Assembly (NCBI RefSeq): GCF_017654505.1
Contig: NC_054537.1
Span: 73,385,618 to 73,449,617 of the forward strand
DNA from: Polyodon spathula
Taxonomy: Eukaryota > Chordata > Actinopteri > Acipenseriformes > Polyodontidae
Reading direction: 5' to 3'
Length of the DNA: 64,000 bases
This document shows positions 24,861 through 36,789 of the stretch, in pieces. Each line of letters begins with the position of its first letter. Positions within the stretch are counted from its first letter, which is position 1. A program made the translations under genes and the position numbers. The notes below the pieces were generated by a model. It did no database searches. It had not been told where the DNA came from and was given only the letters and a program-made list of their open reading frames with translations.

Positions 24861-25760
24861 TACATACAGTTTTTTTCTTATCAGTCCAAAGCATTTCTAT
24901 TGGAATGAGATCATGTGATCACAAAGGCCATTCCAGAACTTTTATCTGTTTACTTCAAGAATTCCAGATTTGACTTAGCCCTAAGCTTTTGGTTGTTGTC
25001 GTGCTGGAAGATAAACTGTCTGCCAATCAGCCTATGAGCAGATGGTAACATTGTACTTTGTAGAATACAAAGTGATACGTGGCTGCATTCACTCAATCTT
25101 CAATCACATGAATGTCTCCAGTCCCTGAACTGTTAAAACATCCCAATATCATGATCGAGCCGCTTCCATGTTTAACTGTAGATACAAGGTTTTCTTCATG
25201 GAAGGCTCCCCCCCACCCCCACCCAACATACTAGGTTAATTTTTGCAGAAACATTCTATTTTTGACTCGTCAGACCAGAGAATTTTTTTGAAGAATGCTT
25301 CAGATTCCTGTTAATATTTCTTGGCTTATTTGTTTCATGAATTTTCTTTAGAAGTGGTTTTCAGCGAGGTCTACGTGTAACAACTCTTCTTTGTACAGTT
25401 GTTTAATGCACTATTATGCCTGATGCTTCTGAATCTTTCTTGAAGTCCTTGGCTTTTAATCTTGGATTTTATTTATTAGCAGCTGTAACCGCAATTAGCT
25501 TTGGAAGTCCACTGCTTCAGTTGAATTTGTTCTGCGGTACTTCTTGATTATTGTTCTGATTGTGGATTGTGGTATTCCATAGTTCTTTGATACTGTTCTG
25601 TAGCTCTTCCCTTTGTTATAGTTTGCTATGAGTGCTTTTCTCAAATGTGAATCCAACTCCTTTGTCTTGACCATCATCTCTGGTGTTACCAAAAAGTCGT
25701 TCTTTAACAGATGTTGGAAATAATTACCTCTTTTTCTGGTTATTGACTTTATAATGCAGC

Positions 25761-28700
25761 TTAGTTACTGTGTAATGGTTTTTATTAAATTAATATCGTA
25801 TAATTAGTTCAAATTTTTACAGACTTTGAAATTGCTTAATTGCTTTTTTTTTTTTTTTTTTTAAATAAAGATTGTTTGTTAAACTACCAGGAACTGTGTA
25901 TTTTGGTCTTTGTCATATTAGTGGCTAATGTTCGCGAAATGCTTGTACTTAACTTTTTTTCAATTTTTTTTTTTAATTATCTTATATTAAGCCTGCAACT
26001 CTACATGCTTGCTTTGAGACTATGGGGCCTAATTGTGACAATGAACATGACGAATTGTTTGTTCACTTAAGCTAGTACAGCTAATGCATCTAATAATTGA
26101 GCTTTCTAAGGCACATCAGGTCTGGACTACTACTGTTTTCCGGCCATTAGTGGTTCAGAAAATCAGTACTTCCAGCGCTCACTAAGGAGGTTGAAAGGCC
26201 AATTAAAAAGAAATATTATGTCAGGAGACAATTTTTTTCTAGTTGTTTCACTGTTGATAAATGTTCAGTTTATTACAGTATGACAGCTTTAGGTGTAGGA
26301 GTCACTATCAAATGCTACACATAGTGAATCCTATAATGTGCTGTAACTTGCGTCTTTCTGAAAGCTGGAGAAAAAACAAACAAAAAAACAAACAAACATT
26401 AAAACCCACGGAGCTATTGAGCAGACTACAGGCTCATAGTGTAGTTCAGAATGCCAATGCAGTCAAATAGTCCAATAGTCAAATAGCAGTGTTTATCACA
26501 ATGTTTTATTTTCTATCACCAAAACAACTGTATGAATAAAAAGTAGTGCACCTGCTGGTCCACTGCACTTCACAGCTGGACTTGCATGTTTGTCTTCATT
26601 TTGGCTTCATGTTGTACATACCCCATACATCTGCACAGAAAACTATTCAATTGATTTAAACAACAGGAGATCTAAATATATCTACAGCTTTGATCATAGA
26701 AATGAACATCTTGCTCAGTGCACTTTTTTTTTTTTTAAATCTATGAACGTATTTAAAAACACCAGGATGGGCCCCAAGTGTCAGTAATTATAGACCCTTA
26801 CTTCTAGAGCAACTGAGTATCCACCATTTATTATAAAATTACCATAAAAATCCTGCTCCTTTGTGGGCGGATTATAGCTCCAACTCATAGTGTTATCTTT
26901 GTACACCACCACGGCTAAGATATTGACCTTGAGATCAGCCACCTTGTCACACAAATTTCAAAAGGTTGTAAATTAATCCACCAGGTAGTGAAACATAAAA
27001 GCGGCACTTGGTTCTTTCATACATTATTATGTTTAATAACAGTCTGTCGGTATTTATAATATTTCCCTTTCATTTAATGGTAACAAACCACTTTTTTTTG
27101 TCCTCAACTCTGACATTTTATTTTCATAAGTACTATGTTCTGCTGTGGAGCTTTACACCAACACAGATTATTTTTTTTATACATAAGAGCAAATAAACAG
27201 ATGTCATGTTCTCACAGTGGGGTATTCTGTAGTTGGTTTAATAGTTATCTCACTATAGTGTTGCAGATAATACTAGAAGGATTTTAGCCTTCTTTTTTAG
27301 CATTGGCTCAAACATTGTAACCCTAAAGTACTCAAGTTGGGTGCATCTACATTTAAGGTAATCAGAAACTGATTTTTTTTTTTTTTTTTTTTTTCCTTTT
27401 CTGAAGCGATATATAACAACCAAATTCAACATCCACCCTGCTTACAGTTCTATCAATAGCCTGTGTGTTTCTCCATAGTTATTTCCAAAATCAACCCAAT
27501 AAGTCGTTAACAGAAAAATATAAAAAACATTTATACAAAAATAAAAATCTATAAAAATAGTATGTGTGCAGCAAATTAGCCCACATAATTCTGTCATTTC
27601 ACAAAACAAGGAGGCAGGAAGTCCTGAAACTAAGAATAGTGCAAATGGTAACAAAGTAATTCCATTAAATCATAATGGTTTTGGATGTCCATTAAGTACA
27701 TCGTCCTCAAATGTGCAGTTTTTATAGAAACACATTTTATAGCAAACATGTATTTTCATTTTAAAACCTGATATGCGGTACTAAATTCGGTAAAAGAAAT
27801 TTCTAATTTCCTGCGTCTCATTGGTCATATTGATTACCCTCGCACTTTCTGATTTATTTCACCTCAGAAGTGTCATCTGGGTCAAAACGTGTTACTGGCT
27901 GAAACCATGTGAGTCAATATGGGAAGTAGCTGGTTGGTTACTGATAGTAAAGAAGCCACTGGTAAAGTAAAATTAAAATAATTTAATTTAGTTTGTTTAG
28001 AGTAGCGTGCCATGTGTGGGACCTCTCACTGTAGAGGGATAGCACATGGCCAAACTAAGCCACATTTAGTTTTATTAGCTTTGTTTTAACAGTGTTTGTT
28101 TTACATTTTGGTAAAACTTGTGTGTACAAGCCATGGCACAGCTGAAGGAACAGCATCACACCGGTGGTGGTGTCTAATACTGCACCTTACACTGTTTGTT
28201 TTGTGTGCAATAAAACAATAAAACCTGGACGCCTGTGCTGGTGTATCAACCACAACCCATCTGTCTCTCTCTCTCTCTCGCTGCAGACTCCCACCCCTTT
28301 TACACTCTGTCCTATATTTTCAATACTATTATGATGCCTTTCCCTCCTGTCCTTCAATCAGCCTCATGCTGGTTCCTTCACAGCCAATAAGTAGTCAACT
28401 GGACAAAGTATCTTTTTGCCACTTAGCTAAATACAATGCCTCTAGATTGCGTAATAAAGATTTCATTATGAAAGTACTTTAAAAACACAACAAAAACAAA
28501 ATGTAGTAAATTACATGTTCAATGTTTTCTTACTATAGTCCTCTGAGTTCCACATACCATACTGATAACGAATTAAGTGTGTATCACCTTCACCTGTCGT
28601 ATAAAATACGTACACTGACATCAGTATTAGTGGATCTCCAATGTTAAATGTACTTCAAATAACCACAACTATAGAACAAGGAGAGGTGTTCTTTGTTTTT

Positions 28701-29945
28701 AAAATAAAGCTACTGACCTAACTTCAATCATCTTGAAAGCCAGTGGCAAAGGATACCAGGAACAAAGCATCTGTCATATTTCCTAATTCAGCAATTACTT
28801 TCATTTGTCATTCCGCTATTACCCTTTACTTACAAAAAGGTCATATTAATATTTAATTTCTGATATTATGAAATGTAAAAACGTCACGGTTGGACTTCCA
28901 ACTCCTCTGTCATGTAAATAACCAGTCATTTAAGGACAGATAAAAATGAGCAAAAATACCCACCAATATCAATTGAAATGTCAGGCTTTCAAGAGTCGCA
29001 TATCCATGCATCTGATCGAGTTCCAACTGTCAGTTTTACAGACATTAATCAGCATCAAGAGAAGATTAACACTGAAGCATGACAGACTAGGCACCACACA
29101 TGGGACATCTGAAGTAATTGCCCTTTAATGGTGGTTTTACCCACTGCCCCCCTCACAAAAATAGTCATTTTATGTCAATGCCATTTATATAGGGTGGACA
29201 ATCAGACTATTTTAAATGAGGCTACGGTACAAGACTTACTGAACTATTGACTTCCCACCCCCAGCATGTGATCTCAATACTGAAGGAAATGCTGTGCGGC
29301 ATGTCAAGGAATGAGCTTTTCAATTAGGACCAACAAAAAACACTTTTGTATATAGAGATTTACAATTGACTTGGTCTGAAAATTACAGATGTCTGTCCAC
29401 ATTGTTAATTTGTTAATATTATGGAAAGAAATTTAATATTATGAAGATATAAAAGCACCCCTTTAAGGTTAGTATCATTTTCTTAATATGCCCCAATCTT
29501 TTTTTTTTTTTAAAGCATTTTACATCAATACAGTAAAATACATGTTTGCAATTTTACCTTAAATTGTTGTGCATACACTGTTACTGCAACTAAACCTCAC
29601 TTGCCTTGAAAAGTTTCATCTCGGTACTCTGCATTGCATCTCTCTCGACACTGCTCAAAACAACAATGCTGGCTTTTCAAGCTCAGGCTTATCGTCAATT
29701 ATGTGCAACAAACAAATGTAAAGCCTACTAGAAGACACTGTTAGGTAAGTGAATATTGTAATACAAGCCTCTTAGACAACACTACTTTATTACACACAAT
29801 TTGTAATATAGGTGTATATCATTAGTCTTTAATACAACATATCATTCCTAGCATCAAAATGTGTTGCATATTATTTTGTTCAGGAGCTTTGTTTCTCAGC
29901 AGCCTAAAAAGCAAAAAAAAAAAAAACCCAAATCACACACACATA
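25761..29945. other. Unassigned intron sequence
   Basis: No gene supported. Poly-T runs at about 25843-25861 and 27370-27394. At 27990-28300 there is an LTR- or transcript-end-like stretch with AATAAA repeats and a CT run (see findings). Confidence 0.35.
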
Positions 29946-29946
29946 T

Positions 29947-30150
29947 TCTCCAACACAGTCTAGATCTGGTCCTGGTCAGCCCCAGTCCTGCAGGTTTTAT
30001 AGGTGTGTTTACATCATCAATGGCTAAAGATCTGACACACATGTTAATCTTGACAAATTAAGCCAATAATTGGTTTAATTAAGTAACTGAGAGCTCGGTT
30101 GAAACGCAATCCAGAGGAGCCCCTAGCTCTCCAGGACCAGGGTTGGAGGA
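29947..30150. mobile_element. Small MITE with CTGGTCCTGG ends
   Basis: TCTCCAACAC...CTGGTCCTGGTCAGCCCC on the left is mirrored by ...CTCTCCAGGACCAGGGTTGGAGGA on the right, enclosing about 120 bp with a TTAATTAAG-rich centre. It resembles the element at 16380 in layout. Confidence 0.6.
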
Positions 30151-30224
30151 TGTTTCATTTTCTAATTGTATTTGTTGTTTAATGGTGAATTTTACTCTTA
30201 CTATTACTCTAGAGTAGGCAGCCA

Positions 30225-30264
30225 AATACCTTTCATCGCCTGGCAATACCTTTCATCGCCTGGC
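30225..30264. repeat. Perfect 20-bp tandem duplication
   Basis: The unit AATACCTTTCATCGCCTGGC occurs twice head to tail with no mismatch. Confidence 0.95.
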
Positions 30265-33116
30265 ATGTTCACTGTTCTTTTAGATGTTAGATGTTAATGT
30301 CTAAAGCAAGAAACGTTGATTAGCATTGCATGTGTTTTTCAGTAGACTACAACTTTACACAGCAGGGGATTACCTTCTGATGAAACGTGTTTGTGTTCAG
30401 TGAATTGGTGCATCATATAGATTTAGGCACATCTTCTACAATCAACTTTCACATTCTCTTTGCTACATATAATTCAGGGCACTTGCCTAAGCTAATGCAT
30501 TATTTTATTAATTTACACAAGGAATTACTTTTGCTAATCAATCTCTAAAATGTAATTTGCTGCTGGTAATATTCTAATAAGCCAAAATTTTTTTATAAAT
30601 TTTGGTTCTGCCCAGAGTTTTGATACACAGGAGTTATTTAAAAAACTTATATTTTATTTTAGGTCAAAGAACATCTTTATCAAATTTCTAATTGCTCTCA
30701 ATCAACATGATAAAGTAAGCCTGAGATATATACATTTAAACACAACACAATAAACACAGTTACTGTTACGCTCAACGGCCTTAAAACATGACCTTAATAA
30801 TGGGTAAGACCACGTAGCTCCCAGTGCTTCCAACTGGAAACAGGCGTGTCTCGTCCACCATTGGTTTCTCAAGGGTGTCCGGTGGTGAATTTTTGATAAT
30901 GTGCTCATTCAGGCAAAACCCATAAGACTGTCTTGATGGACACTAGTCAGTGCAGCCACTGTGTTTAGGGAAGTGCCCGCTATCATGACCCCTGTGACAT
31001 CACTGAGCTCCTACTGCTTTGCCATGATACTGAATCATTGCACACAACTCTCACATGGCTAGAGGATCTCATGACACGTCACTTGCAACTGCTTTAACAT
31101 TACAGCACAGTATTCCCATCAGCCGAGTAACAATGTAACAGTGTTCCCCTTAGTGCTTAATAATGAAGAGTCTTCATATGTAATTTATTACTAGAGAGGA
31201 ATTTTTTCTGATTATCATCTTTTTAAAACAGAGTTGCTATGCAATAAAAAATATGTAGGTTATGGTAAATATATAATGCTTTTTCAAATATACAACAGAT
31301 GTGTAGAGCCCTGGAAAAAAACTTTTTTTAAATTATTTTTTTAATTAAATTAAAAACACCACAAAGCTGAAAGGTGGAACAGAACACAGAAAACAAGCAA
31401 GTGGCATATTTGATGGAGCCGTGATCTCGATTAGCTGCAGAGTTTATTTCAGACAAACATCGCATTAAGTTATTAGGTTGAATGGAAGAACACTAAACCA
31501 CGAGATTGTTGGGAAATGATGTCGCCGTTTTGAATTGTTTTAAAAAAAACAAACTGAGGCAAAAGAAAAGTTGCAACGGGGAAAAGAAAAAAAAGAAGCA
31601 GACTGCTGTCATTTTCTTTTAGGGCAGCAACACACAGGAAGTGCGTTTAGTGCAGAGTTTTCTGGGGTTTACTATATTTCATGTTATTTTGTTTAAATCA
31701 AGAAAATGATGTCTTATGAACACCAATACAATAGCCTACTTGGCTAGAAAAAATATTTGAACCGGTATTTCATTTTGGTAGAACCATAACAGAACAAAAT
31801 CAGCTGTTCAGAACTTTTGGAACCGTAGCCGGTAGTTCGAATCCCTGGTTAAGGGCATGATATGTTTGCGTAATGATGGGTATGAACAGTAGGCTGTTTA
31901 GTATTAAAGTATTACTGTTCTGAGCACAACAGTTTTATCATACTAAATTACACTACACTACACTGAGCTAAAAAGAAAAAAGTACATGATCGGACTTTGT
32001 CCATAGCAACCTATTTAACGGCAGTTGCTATTCATAAGAGATATTCAGATGCGTCGTTAAGCCCCAATGATTTGTCTATGAAGGGATGTTTTTAACGAAC
32101 TGAGAGAAAGTTTAACGATTACCTCATTAGCATTAATTTTTCATCTGTCCTGAGCGTCAACCTGCTATTCATAATAAGAGTGAACGACAGCAAAATGCTG
32201 TTGATAACTAGGAGCAATTCAGCTATTCTTACACCGCTTACCCTAGCATATTTATGTCCCACCCACTAATGATTGGACAGCTGCAAAACTAGGGCAGATC
32301 TTTGGCTTTCCCATTAATTAAACTCCCAAGACCTTCAGCTGTTTATGTCCTGCCTCTGCTCACTTATGATTGGACTGCCGTGGTTGATTTTACATACGTA
32401 AATTCTGCACGATTAAAAATTGTAAAAAAAAAAAAAAATACTGCTGGGACGAACATGGGATTTTCATGCTCATAATTTAAATATTTGTTCAGATATTCGT
32501 TTGTTTTCAAAAAGTAATAAAAGCCGTTATACTGCTCAGAGCGCAGGCAAAGCCCGCATAGCAGCAGGGGCATGGCCCGTGTGTTTGCGAGTGTTTTACA
32601 GCAAGACGTTACAGTAACATGTCAAAGTGGAAAAAATATCACAGGAGTAAAGAATAAGTTAAATGTTGTTTTGTTTATTCCCAAAATTAATAGAACATAC
32701 AGTTGACACAATTTTAGAGGTCCCGTTTACGCAGAAATCTGTGTTATATACGCAGGACATACACAAAAAAATAACAGCTGTATGTTTCTAAAACACAGAT
32801 CTAAAAGACAACAGATTCCCTTTTCATCCCTATCCAATAATTGTGTTTATATTACGAAGTAATATTTCTTTGCCATTGCTGTTTCTTCACAGTAACAGTG
32901 ATGATAAACACGTTTTCATGAAGTAATAACATGAGGCTTACTTGTGTCTTACTGTAGCTGAACGGAACGAAAAAAACCCTAACATTTAACTGTAAACACT
33001 TCAAATAAAACAAACATGGAAATGGCGTTGTAAAATGAAGGGAAAAAAAGACTCACCGTTTTGGTTCATGTTTATTACATTCCACATATCAAAATCCCAA
33101 CAAAAAAATAAATTAA

Positions 33117-33120
<4 letters not shown>
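30265..33120. other. Unassigned intron sequence
   Basis: No gene confirmed. A coding-like minus-strand frame at 30781-30944 is described under findings. The end of a possible hAT element (ATTCGAACTACCGG in reverse, about 31825-31850) is seen without a clear partner. Confidence 0.35.

Positions 33121-33195
<75 letters not shown>
33121..33195. repeat. (AT)37 microsatellite
   Basis: Pure AT run. Confidence 0.97.
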
Positions 33196-33200
<5 letters not shown>

Positions 33201-33422
33201 CACTACACATTTACAGCAAGTTGTACACTGTTTAAATCGTTTCAGAATAACGTGTTTGCCTTTTTTCTGTCATGAGATTATCGCTAAAGCAGCACAATGC
33301 TTTTTTTGACCCAGACAGCTTTCCACAGAGAGCTCAATGCTTGCATGTGCATAATCTGGTTTGTGTTCTTTTTGCTGTTTTAAACTTTTAAATAGTCTTG
33401 AGCTGCTGTGTTCAGCCTGTGC

Positions 33423-33449
<27 letters not shown>
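33423..33449. repeat. Poly-T run, 27 nt
   Basis: Homopolymer followed by a short AT tract; could be the reversed tail of a retroposed sequence. Confidence 0.9.
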
Positions 33450-33457
<8 letters not shown>

Positions 33458-33633
33458 TATATTAAATATCACATATTACACAGAGTTCTTTTACATTTGC
33501 CATGTTTAAAAGTGTACAGCAACTTATTGCTTATTGGTATTTTTGTAATTTCAAGCCAATACAAACACCTGAATTTTGTATCTGAATACATGTCAAAAAA
33601 TATTTGTTTGAATATTCGGCTATTTGTCCCAGC

Positions 33634-33636
<3 letters not shown>

Positions 33637-33666
<30 letters not shown>
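33637..33666. repeat. Poly-A run, 30 nt
   Basis: Homopolymer about 190 bp from the poly-T run at 33423 and complementary to it, so the two could pair in single strands. Confidence 0.95.
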
Positions 33667-33670
<4 letters not shown>

Positions 33671-34194
33671 CAATTAACTCTTTAGTTGATTAAACCGTCT
33701 GATTAATCTCTTAATTCGGAACAGCCCTACTATTTTAGGTTGTTCCCACATGCGGTTAAATGCCATTAAAACAGGCATTTTTATCACCACTTTCTGACAA
33801 TACGGGGCATGAGTTACACCTCTCTTTTGAATGTACATACCAATCTGACCAGGCACCAGTTTCTCAATCACATGGTTTATGAATCATCAACAAATGGGAG
33901 GAAACACCTCCTCAGGAAATGGTCTTGACCTGAAATAGCAATTAGTAAATTTACAGAAAGACTCAGGAAAACAGATTACAGAGTTTTCTGTTTTGAGTTA
34001 CTGAATCTTCCCTATCCTAACAGAGCGGGCTGAGTGGCTGAAAGAGTTAAAGAAAATATATGTGACTACACATTTGCTATAGCAGAAAACACAATGGAAT
34101 TATGGCTGAAATAGGGAAACTAAATTGAAAAAGACGTAAGATAGTTGTAAGAACTGTGCATCAGACCGAGTGGAGGTTTATTTGTATGGTTATT

Positions 34195-34560
34195 TGCTCC
34201 AAGCTACCCTCTGACTTAAACCACTACTGTTCCCTCCTCTCCTTCTTCTTGACAGCCCTCACCTCTGCCAAACACTTCTATTGATCTATAATCCTGTCCT
34301 CCTCCAACAACCCTGCTGACTTTTCGCTACCTTCTCTTCCCTCCTCAAATGCCCACGCCCTCCCCAATCCCCTTTACACCCGATGACTGCTTTTTTCTTC
34401 TGCGCCAAAGTGGAAGGCATTCAGAAGCTATTCTCCAGTCCATCTTCTTCCCTTGCCCCACACATATCCCACCCCCTTACACAGTGCCACAGAGAGCTTT
34501 CATGGGCCCTGGGCTCCCCCTCTTTCAATCGCCCCCCCCCGCTCTCTCAAAGAGGAACAA
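34195..34560 (+). pseudogene. L2-like LINE fragment between endonuclease and RT
   Basis: Plus-strand reading gives pieces of the linker typical of L2-like fish LINEs: a serine/proline-rich FATFSSLLK segment, then a run ending with DD, then FFCAKVEGIQKLFSS and a proline-rich stretch. In these LINEs this region precedes the reverse transcriptase. Pieces lie in two frames. No catalytic residues are present. Confidence 0.65.
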
Positions 34561-34569
34561 TCAAAGAGA

Positions 34570-35394
34570 AAACCAGCATACAGTGTACTACATCAATCCG
34601 ACTTTGTAGTACCAATTAAGGAATAGCATTATGATGTCTGTATATTGCAATCACTTGATGATTAAACAGAAATGGCAGCTATAGTGATAGACAATACAGG
34701 AAATCATACAGAAAGCATGACAGATTGCAATATTAATTTTTTTTTTTTTTTATATAATTACATATTGTCTTGCAGTGTGTTTATAATGCTGTACCCTACT
34801 AGCCTATTGTTTTTTAATGAAATGACAGCTGACAGCAGTCACAGTTGACATTGGTTTTGTATTTTCTTTGCTTGTCTGTCTTCAAATTATCATGACATTT
34901 TACATAACTTAACGTTTGTAAAAGCAAAAACGCCACAATGGTGAACGACATATAAGCATCAGATGCATTTATCTCTATTCATGAATGTTTATGCACAAAC
35001 AACCCCCCCTTGTCCAAGACATACAGTGTTGTAAACAAGCCAAACTGTTATAAATGTACACAAACTACATTTTAATCATTAATCTGTATGTTTTTGCCAG
35101 TGCCGTATGGAAATGAGAAATAGCATTAAAACTGATGCAGCAATTTAACAAATCCACACTTCCAAATAAAAAGTACTGTAAAATGCTTTCGTAGTGCAAA
35201 ACTAACATATACTCACAGTTGCAAGTCATAAACACACATCAGATGTTTCTCACTATATCACTTGAAATAAATTAATAGTATTTTAACAGTGCCTGCACTG
35301 ATGCGTACATTAGACTACCACAGAAGCACACCAGTGTTGTGTAGCACAACCTTACCCTGAAAAAATAAATACATATAGCCCTGGGGAAATGCAC
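34570..35394. other. Unassigned intron sequence
   Basis: No gene or element structure seen. Confidence 0.4.
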
Positions 35395-35595
35395 TATCCT
35401 TGCCATTGTTGATATAACTTGCAATCCTACCTTAATGCATCCTTGCTGATATTGTATTTTAGTGGTAATATTTGAACTTATTGTAAACTATACTGTATTA
35501 AATATTAAGCTTCCATTGTAACCTTGTATTGCCCTGTAACATCTGGAAGTTGCCTTGGATAAAGGTGCCTGCCAATTAAATAAATAAATACCTAA
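35395..35595 (+). mobile_element. LINE or SINE 3' tail with (AAAT)n end
   Basis: GGAAGTTGCCTTGGATAAAGG and TGCCTGCCAATTAAATAAATA match the form TGTAAGTCGCCCTGGATAAGGGCGTCTGCTAAATAAATA, the 3' tail shared by L2-type LINEs and their dependent SINEs in fish. The upstream boundary is approximate. Confidence 0.65.
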
Positions 35596-35996
35596 TCTAT
35601 TACCTCTCAAATGTATGTAAAGCTTTTGAATGAATAAATATTGTTTAGCTATGTAAAGCTAAACCAGATGCCCCATTCTAAAAAAATTTTCTCTCAACTG
35701 TTGCTTGAGTGAATACGATTTAAATATTTATAATATGTTAATGTAATGTTGCCTATATTGATGCATAACATACTGTTTTATATAGGCATTTTTGAAATTA
35801 GTTAACCTCAACACATTGACTGATAAAATAATTTAAAATAAACACAATTTCCAGCCAAAATGTTCGTTGTGACCCAGTATTCTCTACAATGAGGACTATC
35901 CAGGTCATATTAGAAAAATGTGGATAGACTTTCTCAGTTATTACTTAAAACTGTTACATCCCTCTTTTTTTGTCAGAAAGAGATATATTATCGACA

Positions 35997-36183
35997 GGGC
36001 TCCCATGTGGCGCATCCAGTAAAGGTGCTCCGCTTGGATTGCAGGATGCGACCTATAGCCTTGAGATCACTGGTTCGAATCCAGTCTATGTCGTTGCTAA
36101 CCGTGACAGGGGGTTCCTAGGGGACAGCGCATAATTGGCCAAGCGCCGCCCGGCTAGGGATGGTTTAGGTCGGCAGGGCAATC
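35997..36183 (+). mobile_element. tRNA-derived SINE, 5' part
   Basis: Begins GGGCTCCCATGTGGCGCATC, with a perfect polymerase III B box GGTTCGAATCC at 36072-36082, followed by the SINE body (CGCATAATTGGCCAAGCGCC, GGTTTAGGTCGGCAGGGCAA). The tail is missing. The head matches the reversed SINE at 7068-7306. Confidence 0.88.
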
Positions 36184-36514
36184 ACAACAAACAAAACCAA
36201 AGTACAACCACAAAAAGAGTACTATGGAAAATCAATTCATGCCTAAGGCTGTCATCTAAACCTCAAATTGTATATAACCTTTCCTACCCAGACCTTGGGT
36301 AATACTGTAAAAAGGGATTTCTAGGTTTAAATTAACAGACTAACATATTATGACTTACATTCAGTACTCTTTGCTGTTAAATAGAAGCTGCAGAATCTTA
36401 AAGCCCAGATACTCCTAAACCTGTGAATTTTGGGAAAATAAATTAATCTAAAAAATGAATTTTCATATAACTATCATATGACTGAAACTACAGTTAAATT
36501 GCAGCTGCAGAATC

Positions 36515-36788
36515 TTAACCTTTTAAGGACTGTGATCGTATAAACACGATCATACTGAAGTGTCATTCTCGGACCGTGATCGTGTCGACACGACCATACT
36601 GAAGTGTCATTCTCGGACCGTGATCGTGTAAACACGATCATACCGAAGTGTCATTCTCAGACCGTGATCGTGTCGACACGACCATACTGAAGTGTCATTC
36701 TCGGACCGTGATCGTGTAAACACGATCATACTGAAATGTCATTCTCAGACCGTGATCGTGTCGACACGACCATACTGAAGTGTCATTC
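36515..36788. repeat. 44-bp palindromic tandem repeat, six copies in ABABAB order
   Basis: Units at 36527-36570, 36571-36614, 36615-36658, 36659-36702, 36703-36746 and 36747-36788 (last one 2 bp short). Each contains a palindrome. Odd units are centred on CGTGTAAACACG (unit 1 has one change), even units on CGTGTCGACACG. The array is preceded by TTAACCTTTTAAGGAC, starting at a TTAA (36515-36518), which resembles a piggyBac-type end; no opposite end was found. Confidence 0.95.
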
Positions 36789-36789
36789 A

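Larger units (their letters stand above)
23355..25760 (-). mobile_element. Degenerate Tc1-like element, split by a nested insertion
   Basis: Minus-strand pieces of one Tc1-type transposase lie in order on either side of the element at 23678-24860. N-terminal helix-turn-helix: KGKSYRTVSKNYGIPQSTIR (25692 downward). First catalytic Asp in ILWSDESKIE (about 25260-25295). GSIMILGCF core block, second Asp in QHDNN, and catalytic Glu in DLIPIEMLW (about 24890-25160). C-terminal ELCKTEWAQISPVRCN (about 23610-23660). The left end has a typical Tc1 subterminal sequence (AAAAGTATTGGCACCC near 23368). Many stops and frameshifts; the right end is not clearly defined. Confidence 0.8.

Noticed and set aside
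35997..36095. Functional tRNA gene
   Set aside because: The B box is perfect, but no cloverleaf can be completed and the sequence continues into a SINE body shared with two other copies.
36527..36788. CRISPR-like array
   Set aside because: The units are contiguous with no unique spacers and sit in a vertebrate intron; it is a tandem satellite.
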